Below, piece by piece: positions 52,414-61,725 of a DNA stretch of 64,000 bases. Position numbers and translations under genes: made by a program. The notes below the pieces were generated by a model. It worked only from the letters and a program-made list of their open reading frames with translations, had not been told where the DNA came from and searched no databases. The DNA is taken from assembly GCA_963775835.1 (NCBI GenBank), contig CAVZKV010000012.1:310001-374000 (forward strand), written 5' to 3'. How positions within the stretch are numbered: position 1 is the first letter of the stretch; each line of letters begins with the position of its first letter. This DNA comes from AWTP1-13 sp963775835. Lineage in GTDB: Bacteria > Pseudomonadota > Alphaproteobacteria > Rhizobiales > Hyphomicrobiaceae.

Positions 52414-53607
52414 TCAGGTCCTGGGCGGGCGCGGCCGGCCGAGGTAGCGCGCGCACATCAAGCCGACGAGGAGCATGACCAGACCCCCGAGCGCCACGGC
52501 GGGACCGCCTCCCAGTTGCGCGAACGCGAGGCCATAGAGCACGGGTCCGGTCGCGTGACCCAAGAAAAAGAACGAGGAGTGCAGTGAGGTGGCCGCGCCG
52601 CGGGCGCTGACGGAAAGCTCCGTTGCCTCCACCTGAATGCAGCCGTGCAGCGAGTAAAAACCAACGCCGAGGATGAGAAAGGCCGCCAACTGCAGCGGCC
52701 AGGGTGGATTGGCGGCAATCAGCAGGAAGGCTAGGGCTGAGATCGCACCCCCGCCAATCATCAGGCTTCTGGGTTGCCAGCGCCGGGTCAATAGGCGCAC
52801 GAGCAGGGAATAGACGACGCCGCCGATGGAAAAGCCGCCGATGACAATGCCAGCAATCGAGGCGCGCGGCTCGCCGGCGGTGAAGAGGATGAGGGCAACG
52901 AAGGGAAACAGCCCGAACACCGCCACGCCCTCGAGAAAGACGGCGGCAAAGCAGAACTTGGCGCGCGGGTTGGCGAAGATGCCTTGGTAGCCCGCGGGTA
53001 CGGCGCGCAGATCAAGCCGCCCCGATGGGCGCGAGGCGGCCTGCCGCAGGTTGACCCACGCATTGAGGAAGGCGGCGGCGCCGCAGGCGCCGATGATCCA
53101 GAATACCGCGCGCCAGCCCAGCAGATCCCCAACCATGCCGGCAAACGCCGCGCCGATCAGGTTGCCGCCGATGGTGATTGCCAACCAGCGGGCAATCGCC
53201 ACCTGCCGCTCCGCCACCGGCACGGCATCGGCAATGATCGCCAACCCGACGGGAAAGATGCCACCGGTTGCCATGCCGCACACGATACGGGCCAGCATCA
53301 GCACCGCGAAGCTTTGCGCCAGGGCAGAGAGGCACGAGACGATGATGATGACCGCCAGGCAGGTCACCATCAGGCGGATTTTCCCCACCATGTCGGCCAG
53401 CGGGCCCAAGATCGGCTGCACGAAGGCGAAGGGCAGAGCAAATGCCGTCGAGAGCAGGGCCACGCTCGCCGCGTCGACCGCAAGATTGTGGGCGATGGAG
53501 GGGATCAGGGGATCAAGCGCGCGCGCCGACAGGGCGGTGGCAAAGCCAATGGCGCTGACATGGGTGATGAGCTGGCTGGCGGTGATGGCTCGGTGGGAGG
53601 GCGGCAT
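52414..53607 (-). CDS. MFS transporter
   Basis: This is a 397-residue major facilitator with 12 predicted helices. The loop 2-3 region GPLADMVGKIRLM resembles the MFS A motif, and ARIVCGMATGGIFPVGLAIIAD is typical of helix 4-5. It resembles small-solute or drug efflux members (DHA1-like) in length and layout, but the substrate cannot be told. It is convergent with gapA. Confidence 0.87.
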   Translation of the reverse strand: MPPSHRAITASQLITHVSAIGFATALSARALDPLIPSIAHNLAVDAASVALLSTAFALPFAFVQPILGPLADMVGKIRLMVTCLAVIIIVSCLSALAQSFAVLMLARIVCGMATGGIFPVGLAIIADAVPVAERQVAIARWLAITIGGNLIGAAFAGMVGDLLGWRAVFWIIGACGAAAFLNAWVNLRQAASRPSGRLDLRAVPAGYQGIFANPRAKFCFAAVFLEGVAVFGLFPFVALILFTAGEPRASIAGIVIGGFSIGGVVYSLLVRLLTRRWQPRSLMIGGGAISALAFLLIAANPPWPLQLAAFLILGVGFYSLHGCIQVEATELSVSARGAATSLHSSFFFLGHATGPVLYGLAFAQLGGGPAVALGGLVMLLVGLMCARYLGRPRPPRT

Positions 53608-53775
53608 TGCGGACGCGATCGCGAGACTGGCAGCAGCCCATTAGCCGAATGCCCGGCGGCGTCATGCCGCCTGCGCCGCAAATGCGCCCGGCCGCCCGCA
53701 TTTACGAGGCGCAGATTGCCGCAGCAGGCCCCGAACCGTGGCCTGCCGCGAGGCGCCCGGCTCGCTCCACCGCCC

Positions 53776-54171
53776 TTAGGCGATGAGTTGCAGGAAGATG
53801 AGCAGCAAGCCCACCACCGAGACCGCCCAGGCCGCCGTGCGCACCCAGGTGATGCCGGCGATGTAGAGGCCGGCGTGGGCGACGCGACCCCAGAAGAACA
53901 ACTGGGCGCCAAGCACGGTCAAATTGTTGCTGATGTTGAGGGCACGCGCGGCCAACACCAGGATGGCGAACAACACCAGGCTTTCCAGCATGTTGCGGTG
54001 CGCCCGTTCGGCGCGTCCGGCCCAGCCCTGCAGTTCGGGCATGTTGTCGCGGTTGCCGGCGAGCTTCGGCAATCCGACCTGTTGCGTCGCCCCAAGCGTC
54101 GCCACCACGACCAGAACCACCGTCAAGGCCACGGACCACAGCAAATACATGAGCTCGGGTGTCATGCGCAT
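53776..54171 (-). CDS. MAPEG family membrane protein
   Basis: This 131-residue protein has four helices and the MAPEG features GWAGRAERAHRNMLESLVLF (about residues 49-68) and LFFWGRVAHAGLYIAGI. MAPEG proteins include glutathione-dependent membrane enzymes; the bacterial members are mostly uncharacterised. ATG 54171 has GGAGG 5 bases upstream; ATG 54165 is possible. Confidence 0.88.
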   Translation of the reverse strand: MRMTPELMYLLWSVALTVVLVVVATLGATQQVGLPKLAGNRDNMPELQGWAGRAERAHRNMLESLVLFAILVLAARALNISNNLTVLGAQLFFWGRVAHAGLYIAGITWVRTAAWAVSVVGLLLIFLQLIA

Positions 54172-54269
54172 GCGCCCCTCCCCGGATCGCGAATCGATGC
54201 CTGCGCAGACGTAAGCCTATGTTCCGTAGACTGTCGAGTGTGCTGGTGTGCGTTGCGATGAAGCCACCG

Positions 54270-54809
54270 TCAGCGCGCCTCGAGGGCGTCGATGATCAGC
54301 GGCAGGACGCGTTGGGCGAGAAGCGTGTAACCCTTGGGCGTGTAGTGAATGCCGTCCTCGCGCAACTCGCTCGCCGGCAGCTCTTCCAGCATGCTGTTCT
54401 CAATGATCAAGAGCTTGATGCCGCGGCTGTCGAGGCGGCGGCCGATTTCGGCAATGTTGGCGATGCGCTCCGCGCCGCTGCCGTAGCGCTCATCGTTGGT
54501 ACCCGGCTGCAGGATGACGAGGTGCGTGCCGGGCGGCACCTCGCGGTCGAGCCGCGCCAACATGCCGCCGGTGGTGTCGCCGGGGACGCCGGCATTGGCC
54601 ACGCTTGCCGGCAGGCCCTTGGCCGCGAACAAGGCCTCGAGCTGGGCGGGATAACTCTCGGACGCGGCCACGCCCCAGCCCGCGGTGTTGCTGGCGCCCA
54701 GGGCCACGATCCTCAGCGGTGCCGTTTGGGCAAGGGCGGCAACGGCGGCAAACAACAGCAGCAGGGCCCCCGTCAGCCTCGAGCGGCGCCATGCGGGGAA
54801 ATTGGGCAT
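54270..54809 (-). CDS. SGNH-hydrolase (arylesterase/TesA-like), exported
   Basis: This 179-residue secreted SGNH hydrolase has a signal peptide (ALLLLFAAVAALAQ), nucleophile block IVALGASNTAGWG (GxSNT in place of GDSLT), VANAGVPGDTTGGM with the Gly, ILQPGTND with the Asn, and DGIHYTPKG with the Asp-His pair. Homologues are TesA-like lysophospholipase/arylesterases. GAGGA lies 4 bases before ATG 54809. Confidence 0.9.
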   Translation of the reverse strand: MPNFPAWRRSRLTGALLLLFAAVAALAQTAPLRIVALGASNTAGWGVAASESYPAQLEALFAAKGLPASVANAGVPGDTTGGMLARLDREVPPGTHLVILQPGTNDERYGSGAERIANIAEIGRRLDSRGIKLLIIENSMLEELPASELREDGIHYTPKGYTLLAQRVLPLIIDALEAR

Positions 54810-54993
54810 TGTTCCTCTTCCGTCCAGCCGGATTGGCCGTCTGCGGTGAGCAAAAAAATGCGAACGGCCCGACCCGGCTTCTCGTTCTATAACGCGATGG
54901 CCGCGCGCCGCCCCCCTGGTCGCGTCGCCGAAATGCCGCTAATGCAACCACAGCAGTTTGTAGCAGATTTCCCGTCAGATCGAGGAGGAAACC

Positions 54994-56013
54994 ATGACCC
55001 AATCGCTTGAGGCCGTCGCACAGGCCATGGTCGCGCCGGGCAAGGGCATTCTGGCCGCCGACGAAAGCTCCGGCACCATCAAGAAGCGGTTCGATGCCAT
55101 TCAGGTGGAGAACACGCAGAACAATCGCCGTGACTACCGCGAGATGCTATTCCGCTCGACGGAGGCAATGCGCAATCACATCTCCGGCGTCATCCTCTAC
55201 GACGAGACCATCCGCCAGCAAGCCAAAGACGGCACGCCGCTGGTGCGGATCATCGCCGATACCGGGGCGCTGCCCGGTATCAAGGTCGACACGGGCGCCA
55301 AGCCATTGCCGTTCTGCCCAGGCGAGACCATCACGGAAGGCCTCGACGGCCTGCGCGAACGCATCAAAGACTACGTCGGTCTCGGCGCCAAGTTCGCCAA
55401 GTGGCGCGCCGTCATCGACATTGGCAAAAATATGCCCTCCTACAACGCCATCAACGCCAACGCGCAAGCTCTGGCGCGCTATGCGGCGCTCTGCGTCGAG
55501 GGTGGCCTGGTGCCGATCGTCGAGCCCGAGGTGCTGATGGATGGCGACCACGACGTCGACACCTGCGAGAAGATCACGGAGTGGGTGCTCAAAGAGGTGT
55601 ACACGCAGCTCTACTATGCGCGGGTGCCGCTCGAGGCAACCGTGCTCAAGCCCAACATGGTGATCGCCGGCAAGAAGTCGCCCAAGCAGGCGAGCCGCCA
55701 AGAGGTGGCGGAGCGCACCGTCAAAGTCTTGCGCCACTGCGTCCCCGTTTCCGTCTCCGGCATTGCCTTTCTGTCCGGCGGACAATCCGACGAAGATGCC
55801 ACGGCACATCTCTCCTTGATGAACGCCATGGGCCCGCTGCCCTGGAAGCTGTCGTTCTCCTATGGCCGCGCGCTGCAGGCTGCCGCACAGAAGGCCTGGG
55901 CGGGCAAATCCGAAAATTACGCCGCCGGCCAGCGCGCCTTCGGCCACCGGGCCAAAATGAATGGTGCCGCGGCGCTGGGCAAATGGTCACAAGCCATGGA
56001 AAAGGCGGCGTGA
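54994..56013 (+). CDS. Class I fructose-bisphosphate aldolase
   Basis: This 339-residue Schiff-base aldolase cleaves fructose-1,6-bisphosphate. Signature regions include GKGILAADESSGTIKKRF (about 17-34), the lysine in EATVLKPNMV (Lys near residue 230) and SGIAFLSGGQSDEDAT. GGAGG precedes the ATG by about 7 bases. The class I type is less usual in bacteria than class II. A GC-rich hairpin with TCTTT follows at 56048. With gapA in the same stretch, this is a loose glycolytic neighbourhood, not an operon. Confidence 0.95.
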   Translation: MTQSLEAVAQAMVAPGKGILAADESSGTIKKRFDAIQVENTQNNRRDYREMLFRSTEAMRNHISGVILYDETIRQQAKDGTPLVRIIADTGALPGIKVDTGAKPLPFCPGETITEGLDGLRERIKDYVGLGAKFAKWRAVIDIGKNMPSYNAINANAQALARYAALCVEGGLVPIVEPEVLMDGDHDVDTCEKITEWVLKEVYTQLYYARVPLEATVLKPNMVIAGKKSPKQASRQEVAERTVKVLRHCVPVSVSGIAFLSGGQSDEDATAHLSLMNAMGPLPWKLSFSYGRALQAAAQKAWAGKSENYAAGQRAFGHRAKMNGAAALGKWSQAMEKAA

Positions 56014-56047
56014 TCGACCCCGCCCGGCTAGGCTAGCAGGGATAGGG

Positions 56048-56080
56048 CCGCGCGGCGCCGTCAGGCGGCGCGCGGTCTTT
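56048..56080 (+). terminator. Terminator of the aldolase gene, overlapping the pmtA 3' end
   Basis: CCGCGCG (56048-56054) pairs with CGCGCGG (56069-56075), with an inner CGCC / GGCG across a G/G mismatch and a GTCA loop, then TCTTT. It overlaps the stop and last codons of pmtA on the other strand, so this sequence serves both genes. Confidence 0.55.
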
Positions 56081-56789
56081 GACCCGCGAGCATGTCCTTA
56101 TGGAAGCGCATCATGGTGAACAGGCCGAAAGGCCTGAGCCCGCGCTTTTCCATCAACACGAGATCGTCGCACACCAACACGCGCTCGACATCGAATACGG
56201 GCCGCCAGCCCAGCATGTCGGCGAAGGGTGCCATTCGGCGCTCGACCCAACCGCGCATGCCTTCCTCGGCACTAAAGTGATTGACGATCAGCACTTCGCC
56301 GCCCGCCCGACACACGCGCGACAGTTCGCGCATGACCTTCTCCGGATCGGGTACCACCGTCATGACATACATGGCGACCACGGTGTCGAAAGACGCGTCA
56401 TCGAACTTGAGATCCCCCGCATCCATCTCGTGGAGACCCGTGACGTTGCTGAGACCCTCAGCCATCACCCGTTCGCGTGCCTTTTCCAGCATGTCTGGCG
56501 ACAGGTCGATGCCCACGATTTCGAGATGGCGCCCATAAGTCGGCAACGATAGGCCGGTTCCGACGCCCACCTCGAGCACGCGCCCCTTGCTCTGATTGAT
56601 GATCTCGACGGAATGTTTGCGTCCTTCGGCGGCCACAAAGCCGAAGGTGTGGTCGTACACGGGAGCCCAGCGCCGATACGCGCTTTTGATGGCCTCTTCA
56701 TCCATCTGGGAACCCGTCTCTGAGGCATCCCTAAAACGCTTGAAGAACTTGTGCGCGCGCGGCTCCGATGACTGCGGCGTCAACGTCAT
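56061..56789 (-). CDS. pmtA: Phosphatidylethanolamine N-methyltransferase, PmtA type
   Basis: This 242-residue SAM-dependent methyltransferase resembles alphaproteobacterial PmtA, which converts phosphatidylethanolamine to phosphatidylcholine in the membrane. Characteristic segments are SAYRRWAPVYDHTFGFVAAEG, GRVLEVGVGTGLSLPTYG (motif I), GIDLSPDMLEKARERV, SFDTVVAMYVMTVVPDPEKV and GGEVLIVNHF. ATG 56789 gives a normal size; the upstream extension has no support. It is convergent with the aldolase gene. Confidence 0.88.
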   Translation of the reverse strand: MTLTPQSSEPRAHKFFKRFRDASETGSQMDEEAIKSAYRRWAPVYDHTFGFVAAEGRKHSVEIINQSKGRVLEVGVGTGLSLPTYGRHLEIVGIDLSPDMLEKARERVMAEGLSNVTGLHEMDAGDLKFDDASFDTVVAMYVMTVVPDPEKVMRELSRVCRAGGEVLIVNHFSAEEGMRGWVERRMAPFADMLGWRPVFDVERVLVCDDLVLMEKRGLRPFGLFTMMRFHKDMLAGQRPRAA

Positions 56790-56821
56790 GACGTACTCGT
56801 CTCCCTCATTGGCACACTCTG

Positions 56822-58033
56822 TCAGCGGGCGCTGACGTGCTCTCCACTCAATGCGGGCAGTGCGGCTTCCCCTTCCACCTGCGCACGCTGTTCCGCCCGG
56901 CTCAGGGCACGGCTGATCCAACCACCGCCGAGCAGACGCGCTTGCGCGGTGGTATTCGCATAAAACACACATGCCTGCCCGGCGGCAATCCCATAGTCGC
57001 CATCCTGCAGCAGAACCTTGGCACCCTCCGCGCACGGGAACAATGTGGCAGGCTGCGGGGGCGCGCTCGAGCGTATCCGCACGGCCACGCCGAGACCACC
57101 CTCTGGGATCGGATCGTCGCCCAACCAGTTCACGCTGCGCAGCGCAATAGTCCGGGCGTGCAAGCTTTCGCGCGGTCCCACGATCACCTGCTTCTTGTCG
57201 GCATCGAGCCGCACGACGTAGAGCGGAGCCGGCCCCGGTATGCCGAGACCGCGGCGCTGGCCGATCGTATAATTGATGATGCCCCTGTGGCGGCCGAGCC
57301 TGCGTCCGTCGATGTGCACGATATCGCCGGCCTCCGCCGCGCCGGGTTTCAGACGCTCCACAATGGTGCTGTAGCGGCCCTGCGGCACGAAGCAGATGTC
57401 CTGGCTATCGGACTTGTCGGCGACCATCAGGTCATACTTGCGCGCCAGCGCGCGCACCTCGGCCTTGGGCAGGGCGCCGAGGGGAAACAGGAGCCGGTCG
57501 AGTTGCGCCCTGGTGGTGGCAAACAAAAAGTAGCTCTGGTCGCGGTTGTCATCGCGGGCGCGGTAGAGCTCAGGGCCGGCCGCGCCGAGGCGGCGCTGGA
57601 TGTAATGTCCGGTGGCGAGCATTTCGGCGCCGAGATCCTCGGCCGTGGTCAGCAGCTCGTGGAACTTGATCTGCTGGTTGCAGGTCACGCAGGGGATCGG
57701 CGTTTCGCCCGCCGCATAGCTGTCGGCGAAAGATTGCATGACGGTTGCTTTGAACCGCTGCTCGTAGTCGAGCACGTAGTGGGCAATGGCCAGCCGATCC
57801 GCGACCCGGCGCGCATCATGGATGTCCTGCCCGGCACAGCACGCCCCTGCGCGGGCGACGACCGCGCCGTGATCATAAAGCTGCAAGGTGACGCCGATCA
57901 CCTCGTGGCCTTGCTCTTTCAACAGGGCCGCCACAACCGAGGAATCAACGCCACCGGACATGGCGACCACGATTCGGGGCCCGGCGGGGCTGGCGACACG
58001 GGGCGGTGGGCAGGAGACTGGGCGAGACGGCAT
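56822..58033 (-). CDS. mnmA: MnmA, tRNA-uridine 2-sulfurtransferase
   Basis: MnmA thiolates U34 of tRNAs for Lys, Glu and Gln. The 403-residue product has the PP-loop AMSGGVDSSVVA (about 24-35), CVTCNQQIKF with the catalytic Cys, ATGHY, and KSDSQDICFVPQ with the second catalytic Cys, then the C-terminal barrel. It depends on sulfur relayed from a cysteine desulfurase such as the iscS-like gene here. No Shine-Dalgarno is evident before ATG 58033. Confidence 0.95.
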   Translation of the reverse strand: MPSRPVSCPPPRVASPAGPRIVVAMSGGVDSSVVAALLKEQGHEVIGVTLQLYDHGAVVARAGACCAGQDIHDARRVADRLAIAHYVLDYEQRFKATVMQSFADSYAAGETPIPCVTCNQQIKFHELLTTAEDLGAEMLATGHYIQRRLGAAGPELYRARDDNRDQSYFLFATTRAQLDRLLFPLGALPKAEVRALARKYDLMVADKSDSQDICFVPQGRYSTIVERLKPGAAEAGDIVHIDGRRLGRHRGIINYTIGQRRGLGIPGPAPLYVVRLDADKKQVIVGPRESLHARTIALRSVNWLGDDPIPEGGLGVAVRIRSSAPPQPATLFPCAEGAKVLLQDGDYGIAAGQACVFYANTTAQARLLGGGWISRALSRAEQRAQVEGEAALPALSGEHVSAR

Positions 58034-58338
58034 GGCGGCAGCAGGCCTAAATCCTCATCAATTCCCCCGTAAGCGCGGCCACCCATCCCCGCGGGCCGGA
58101 CTATGGCGGCTCAACCGAGCACAATCAAGGCGAACCGCGCACAGGCCCCTGAGGGCGGAGCGACAGGCCCAAAGCCGCTCGCGAGACCCGCCCGCCGCCT
58201 GACTATCGGCAGCATTAACCATTGTCTCGGCAAATAATGGCACAGGCGTTGCCCAAGTATTTACCTCAAGACTTAGGTCGATTTTAATTGCGTTGGTCTA
58301 GGATCTCCCCCAGGTCAGACAAACGTGTAACGAGTATC
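58034..58338. other. 305-base divergent gap between mnmA and sciP, no gene seen
   Basis: The sequence turns AT-rich from about 58210, consistent with a promoter region for sciP. TTAACCAT (58209-58216) matches one CtrA half-site; no partner lies 7 bases away. Otherwise nothing is recognisable. Confidence 0.5.
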
Positions 58339-58617
58339 ATGACCGATCAACAGTACAGGGCGAGGGTGCGCTACGTCATCGGGCCGGACGGTAGTCCGCT
58401 CACCGTGGCCGACCTGCCGCCAAAGGATACCAAGCGCTGGGTAATTCGGCGCAAGGCCGAAGTCGTCGCCGCGGTGCGCGGTGGTTTGCTGAGCCTCGAA
58501 GAAGCGTGCGAACGCTACAAGCTAACCGTGGACGAGTTCTTGTCCTGGCAGCGCTCCATCGATCGGCACGGCCTTCCCGGTCTGCGTGCAACGCGGATCC
58601 AGGACTACCGCGACTAG
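58339..58617 (+). CDS. sciP: SciP, CtrA inhibitor (DUF1153)
   Basis: This 92-residue DUF1153 protein begins MTDQQYRARVRYVIGPDGSP, continues LPPKDTKRWVIRRKAEVVAA, and has the helix-turn-helix LLSLEEACERYKLTVDEFLS. It ends SIDRHGLPGLRATRIQDYR. In Caulobacter SciP binds CtrA and blocks its recruitment of RNA polymerase in newborn swarmer cells. ATG 58339 is favoured; a longer frame from 58288 does not match. ctrA lies 2 kb downstream. Confidence 0.95.
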   Translation: MTDQQYRARVRYVIGPDGSPLTVADLPPKDTKRWVIRRKAEVVAAVRGGLLSLEEACERYKLTVDEFLSWQRSIDRHGLPGLRATRIQDYRD

Positions 58618-58679
58618 ACGGTTGCCTGTTGCGCGGCGCGTGGCGGCCCTTTGGGCCTCGAGCCTAACGCGGCGGGCGA

Positions 58680-59258
58680 CTACCTGTGGCCTCCGCCACC
58701 CAAGTTCGGCGGCGGCGCCCTTGTCAATCCCGTGAGCATTGGCGGCTCGCGCAGCTCCCGGACGCGGCAACCGCTGCCCCCTTTCGCCCACGTCGCGGTG
58801 TCCTGCGACATGGCTTCGGCGAGCGCCGCGCCGAGGCGCAGATTGACGAAGCCGACACGCACGCCGCCCTGGGCGTGCTCAAAGCGCAGGCGCAAGGCTC
58901 TGGGACCCCGCTGATCGCGGAAGGTGGGATCGCGTTCGTGCAGAACGATTTCGGCCGCACCACCCTGGTTGGGAGGCGCGGCTTCAGCCGCGAAGACATG
59001 CGTCGCGTGCAAGGGACCGGCTGCGCCCAGCCAGCAGTTGAGCGCGCCCCGCGCGACCAGGGCGTAGATGGCCGTCGGCGTGCCTTGCACCATGAAGGCG
59101 CTCTCATAGGCGTTGGGTTGGCTGGATTGGCTGACCGGAGCGGCCGCCGGCGCCGGCTGCTTTGGCGCGCCGCCAAGCGTGGGCGGCGTCAGCGACGAGC
59201 AACCGCCAACGGCGCCCAGCGCTGCAATCGCCAATGGCAACAACCGCAAACGGTGCAT
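58680..59258 (-). CDS. Putative lipoprotein of unknown function
   Basis: This 192-residue precursor starts at ATG 59258. Signal LPLAIAALGAVGGCSS has a lipobox-like VGGC, so the mature protein would start at Cys near residue 21. A Pro/Ala-rich stretch follows, then a domain with SAFMVQGTPTAIYALVARGALNCWLG and VRVGFVNLRLG. No named family recognised. It lies between sciP and fliJ, on the same strand as fliJ. Confidence 0.72.
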   Translation of the reverse strand: MHRLRLLPLAIAALGAVGGCSSLTPPTLGGAPKQPAPAAAPVSQSSQPNAYESAFMVQGTPTAIYALVARGALNCWLGAAGPLHATHVFAAEAAPPNQGGAAEIVLHERDPTFRDQRGPRALRLRFEHAQGGVRVGFVNLRLGAALAEAMSQDTATWAKGGSGCRVRELREPPMLTGLTRAPPPNLGGGGHR

Positions 59259-59406
59259 GCTGAGCCTGCCCCCGATGCGCGCGAATGCCCGCGTGCTACC
59301 GCCGCGTCGCGGTTGCACTAAGACGATTCGGCCAACGATTGAGGGCGACGCTGCCACAAGAAGGGCGCACCGAGCAAGGAACCCGCGGAGACGCTGCGGG
59401 CGTGGC

Positions 59407-59784
59407 TCAGCTCAGCATCAGGCCACCGCGCTCGACCGTGTGGTCGTGTCGTTCGCCTTCGCGCGAGGTGATGGGCTCGAGTTTGCTCAGCTCGTTGGCC
59501 ATCTCCTCGTGCTCGCGCTTGGCGGCATCAAGTTTTGCGCGCAAGTCGGCAACCGAGTTGAGCAGATTCATACGCCGCAGCGACGCGGCCTTGGCAAAGG
59601 TCGAATAGGCGAAGTGCGAGGTGTCCTTGATCCCCGTGCGCTCTTCCTCGGCCGCAATCTGGCGCGCCAGATCGTTGGCCATGCGCTCAAAGTCGCCGAT
59701 CATGGATTCCATCGAAACGACCGTGCGCGCCTTTGCGCTGACCTCGAATTGTTTCACCCGCAACGCCGCGTCACGTGGCTTCAT
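59407..59784 (-). CDS. fliJ: FliJ-like flagellar export chaperone
   Basis: This 125-residue, mostly helical protein starts KPRDAALRVKQFEVSAKART, contains a long charged coiled coil (MESMIGDFERMANDLARQI, then VADLRAKLDAAKREHEEM) and a TSHFAYSTFAKAASLRRMNL segment. This agrees with the alphaproteobacterial FliJ. FliJ usually follows fliI, the export ATPase, but no fliI is found here; the gene stands alone between a lipoprotein gene and the ctrA promoter. The call rests on helical character, size and the ctrA neighbourhood. Confidence 0.72.
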   Translation of the reverse strand: MKPRDAALRVKQFEVSAKARTVVSMESMIGDFERMANDLARQIAAEEERTGIKDTSHFAYSTFAKAASLRRMNLLNSVADLRAKLDAAKREHEEMANELSKLEPITSREGERHDHTVERGGLMLS

Positions 59785-59967
59785 GACTCGCTACCCCCAA
59801 GTCCCGCGTTCAACACTCGTCCTACCGCCCTGCGAACACCGCGCTCGCGCCATAGGGCCGTACGCAAACCATGTGCCAATACACACTGGGATCGCTCACG
59901 GCCAGCCTTTTTCGAGCGCTGGGCGACGGCTGCTCCTCGCTCTGTCGGTTAACTTATACATGAGCCA

Positions 59968-59982
59968 TTAAGTTGCGGTAAA
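59968..59982 (+). promoter_or_regulatory. Candidate CtrA binding box upstream of ctrA
   Basis: TTAA, 7 bases (GTTGCGG), TAAA differs from the TTAA-N7-TTAA consensus at one position. It lies about 460 bases upstream of ctrA and 184 bases from fliJ, so it could serve either gene. Confidence 0.4.
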
Positions 59983-60053
59983 GCAACGCGTTAGGACGGA
60001 GCCGAGGTCACGGGCCGCAGGCGATACTTTTTTTTGCGGCGCCTCTAGGGCCT

Positions 60054-60058
60054 GAGTC
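60054..60058. promoter_or_regulatory. GANTC (CcrM) site upstream of ctrA
   Basis: GAGTC is the only GANTC I see in this 660-base gap. In Caulobacter a GANTC near the ctrA P1 promoter couples transcription to replication through hemimethylation; the same role is possible here. Confidence 0.35.
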
Positions 60059-60444
60059 GCAAATCAGCTAGAACACGATTGCGGTGCGCAGATACCTGGC
60101 CGGCAAGGTCCCGAGGGCAAACGGGTACAGCCAAGCTCAGGCTTCTGTGCTGGGGGTGACATCAGCTGGGTCATTTGTGTGCCGTCTTGGCGCGCGGCGG
60201 GGGCTTCGGCTTCCGGCTGGGCTGGGACATTTGTTTGTGTACGGCACAATGGCCGACGCTGTCCGGGGGTAAATGCCGCAAGCTTTGCTGTTCGGAAATG
60301 AGCGTACTTGTAAGGCAAAATTAGGCTTTGTTAACCTCTGGCGACTAGCCTCGGGAACGGAAGGCTAGGCGAGTTCAGCCGGCGGCGGCCTCTTCATACA
60401 TCGGGCAGCGGACCCCGCCTGGGGGTCTGGGAGAGAGGATTGAC

Positions 60445-61140
<696 letters not shown>

Positions 61141-61171
61141 GTTCTCTTCTGCTTCTTCGCTTCTCACCTTG

Positions 61172-61205
61172 CAAGGGGGCCCGTCGGGCTCCCTTGTCTT
61201 TTTTT
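61172..61205 (+). terminator. Strong intrinsic terminator of ctrA
   Basis: An 11-bp stem (61172-61182 with 61186-61196, one G-T wobble) with a GTC loop is followed by TCTTTTTTT. It lies 31 bases after the ctrA stop and is a textbook Rho-independent terminator. Confidence 0.9.
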
Positions 61206-61387
61206 GCCGAGGGTTGCTGGGCAAAGCCTGCTCGCCCCTGGCCCGCGTGTTCCCTGTGAGGGCGAGGGACGTTGCCGCCGGGCAGCACCGCCGCTACCGC
61301 CTTCCGGCTGCCGGCTGCCGGCGCCTTGCCGAGCGAGGGCGGACATGCTCCTGTGCGCAGGCAAAAACATGAGCCGAGCCGAGCCGC

Positions 61388-61609
61388 GTGTCGCGCAACG
61401 TTTCCTCTCCGGTGTCCGGACACCTCATGACCTGCCTGGTCAAGGTCGGCGACCGCGTCGAGGCCGACACCGAGATCGGCATCATCGAAGCCATGAAGAT
61501 GCATATACCGGTCGTCGCTGAGCAGTCCGGCCGCGTCAGCAAATGGCTCGTGAGCGAGAACAGCACGGTGGCCGAAGGCCAGCCGCTGCTCGAACTGGCG
61601 CCGCTCTAG
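61388..61609 (+). CDS. Free-standing biotin/lipoyl carrier domain
   Basis: This 73-residue protein is only a biotinyl/lipoyl-attachment domain. It has SPVSGHLMTCLVKVGDRVE and IIEAMKMHIPV (Lys37 is the likely biotin site), ending in VAEGQPLLEL. It starts at GTG 61388; there is no alternative in-frame start because a TGA lies at 61370-61372, and no Shine-Dalgarno is visible. It resembles stand-alone acetyl-CoA-carboxylase-type BCCP subunits. The partner carboxylase is not in the window. It lies upstream of the ferredoxin-P450 pair on the same strand, possibly by chance. Confidence 0.78.
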   Translation: MSRNVSSPVSGHLMTCLVKVGDRVEADTEIGIIEAMKMHIPVVAEQSGRVSKWLVSENSTVAEGQPLLELAPL

Positions 61610-61725
61610 ATTGTTGAGGCAGCGCGCGCAACGGCAAGGCTTGGCGGCGGGGACCTTGCCCCTGCTGTGGGCATGCGCCAAACTAGACCGCGATGCCCCA
61701 CCTGCGAACCTGGAAGGAAGTGGCA

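Larger units (their letters stand above)
59785..60444. other. 660-base divergent gap between fliJ and ctrA, no gene seen
   Basis: This long upstream region of ctrA contains a near-consensus CtrA box (59968-59982), one GANTC site (60054-60058), a TTAACC half-site (60331-60336) and a T8 run (60028-60036). Two frames of 60-85 codons exist on opposite strands (60064-60318) but lack a ribosome-binding site or recognisable product. The size suggests several promoters for ctrA. Confidence 0.6.

Noticed and set aside
60064..60318. Two short frames (62 and 84 codons) upstream of ctrA
   Set aside because: They overlap on opposite strands, have no ribosome-binding site and no recognisable product.
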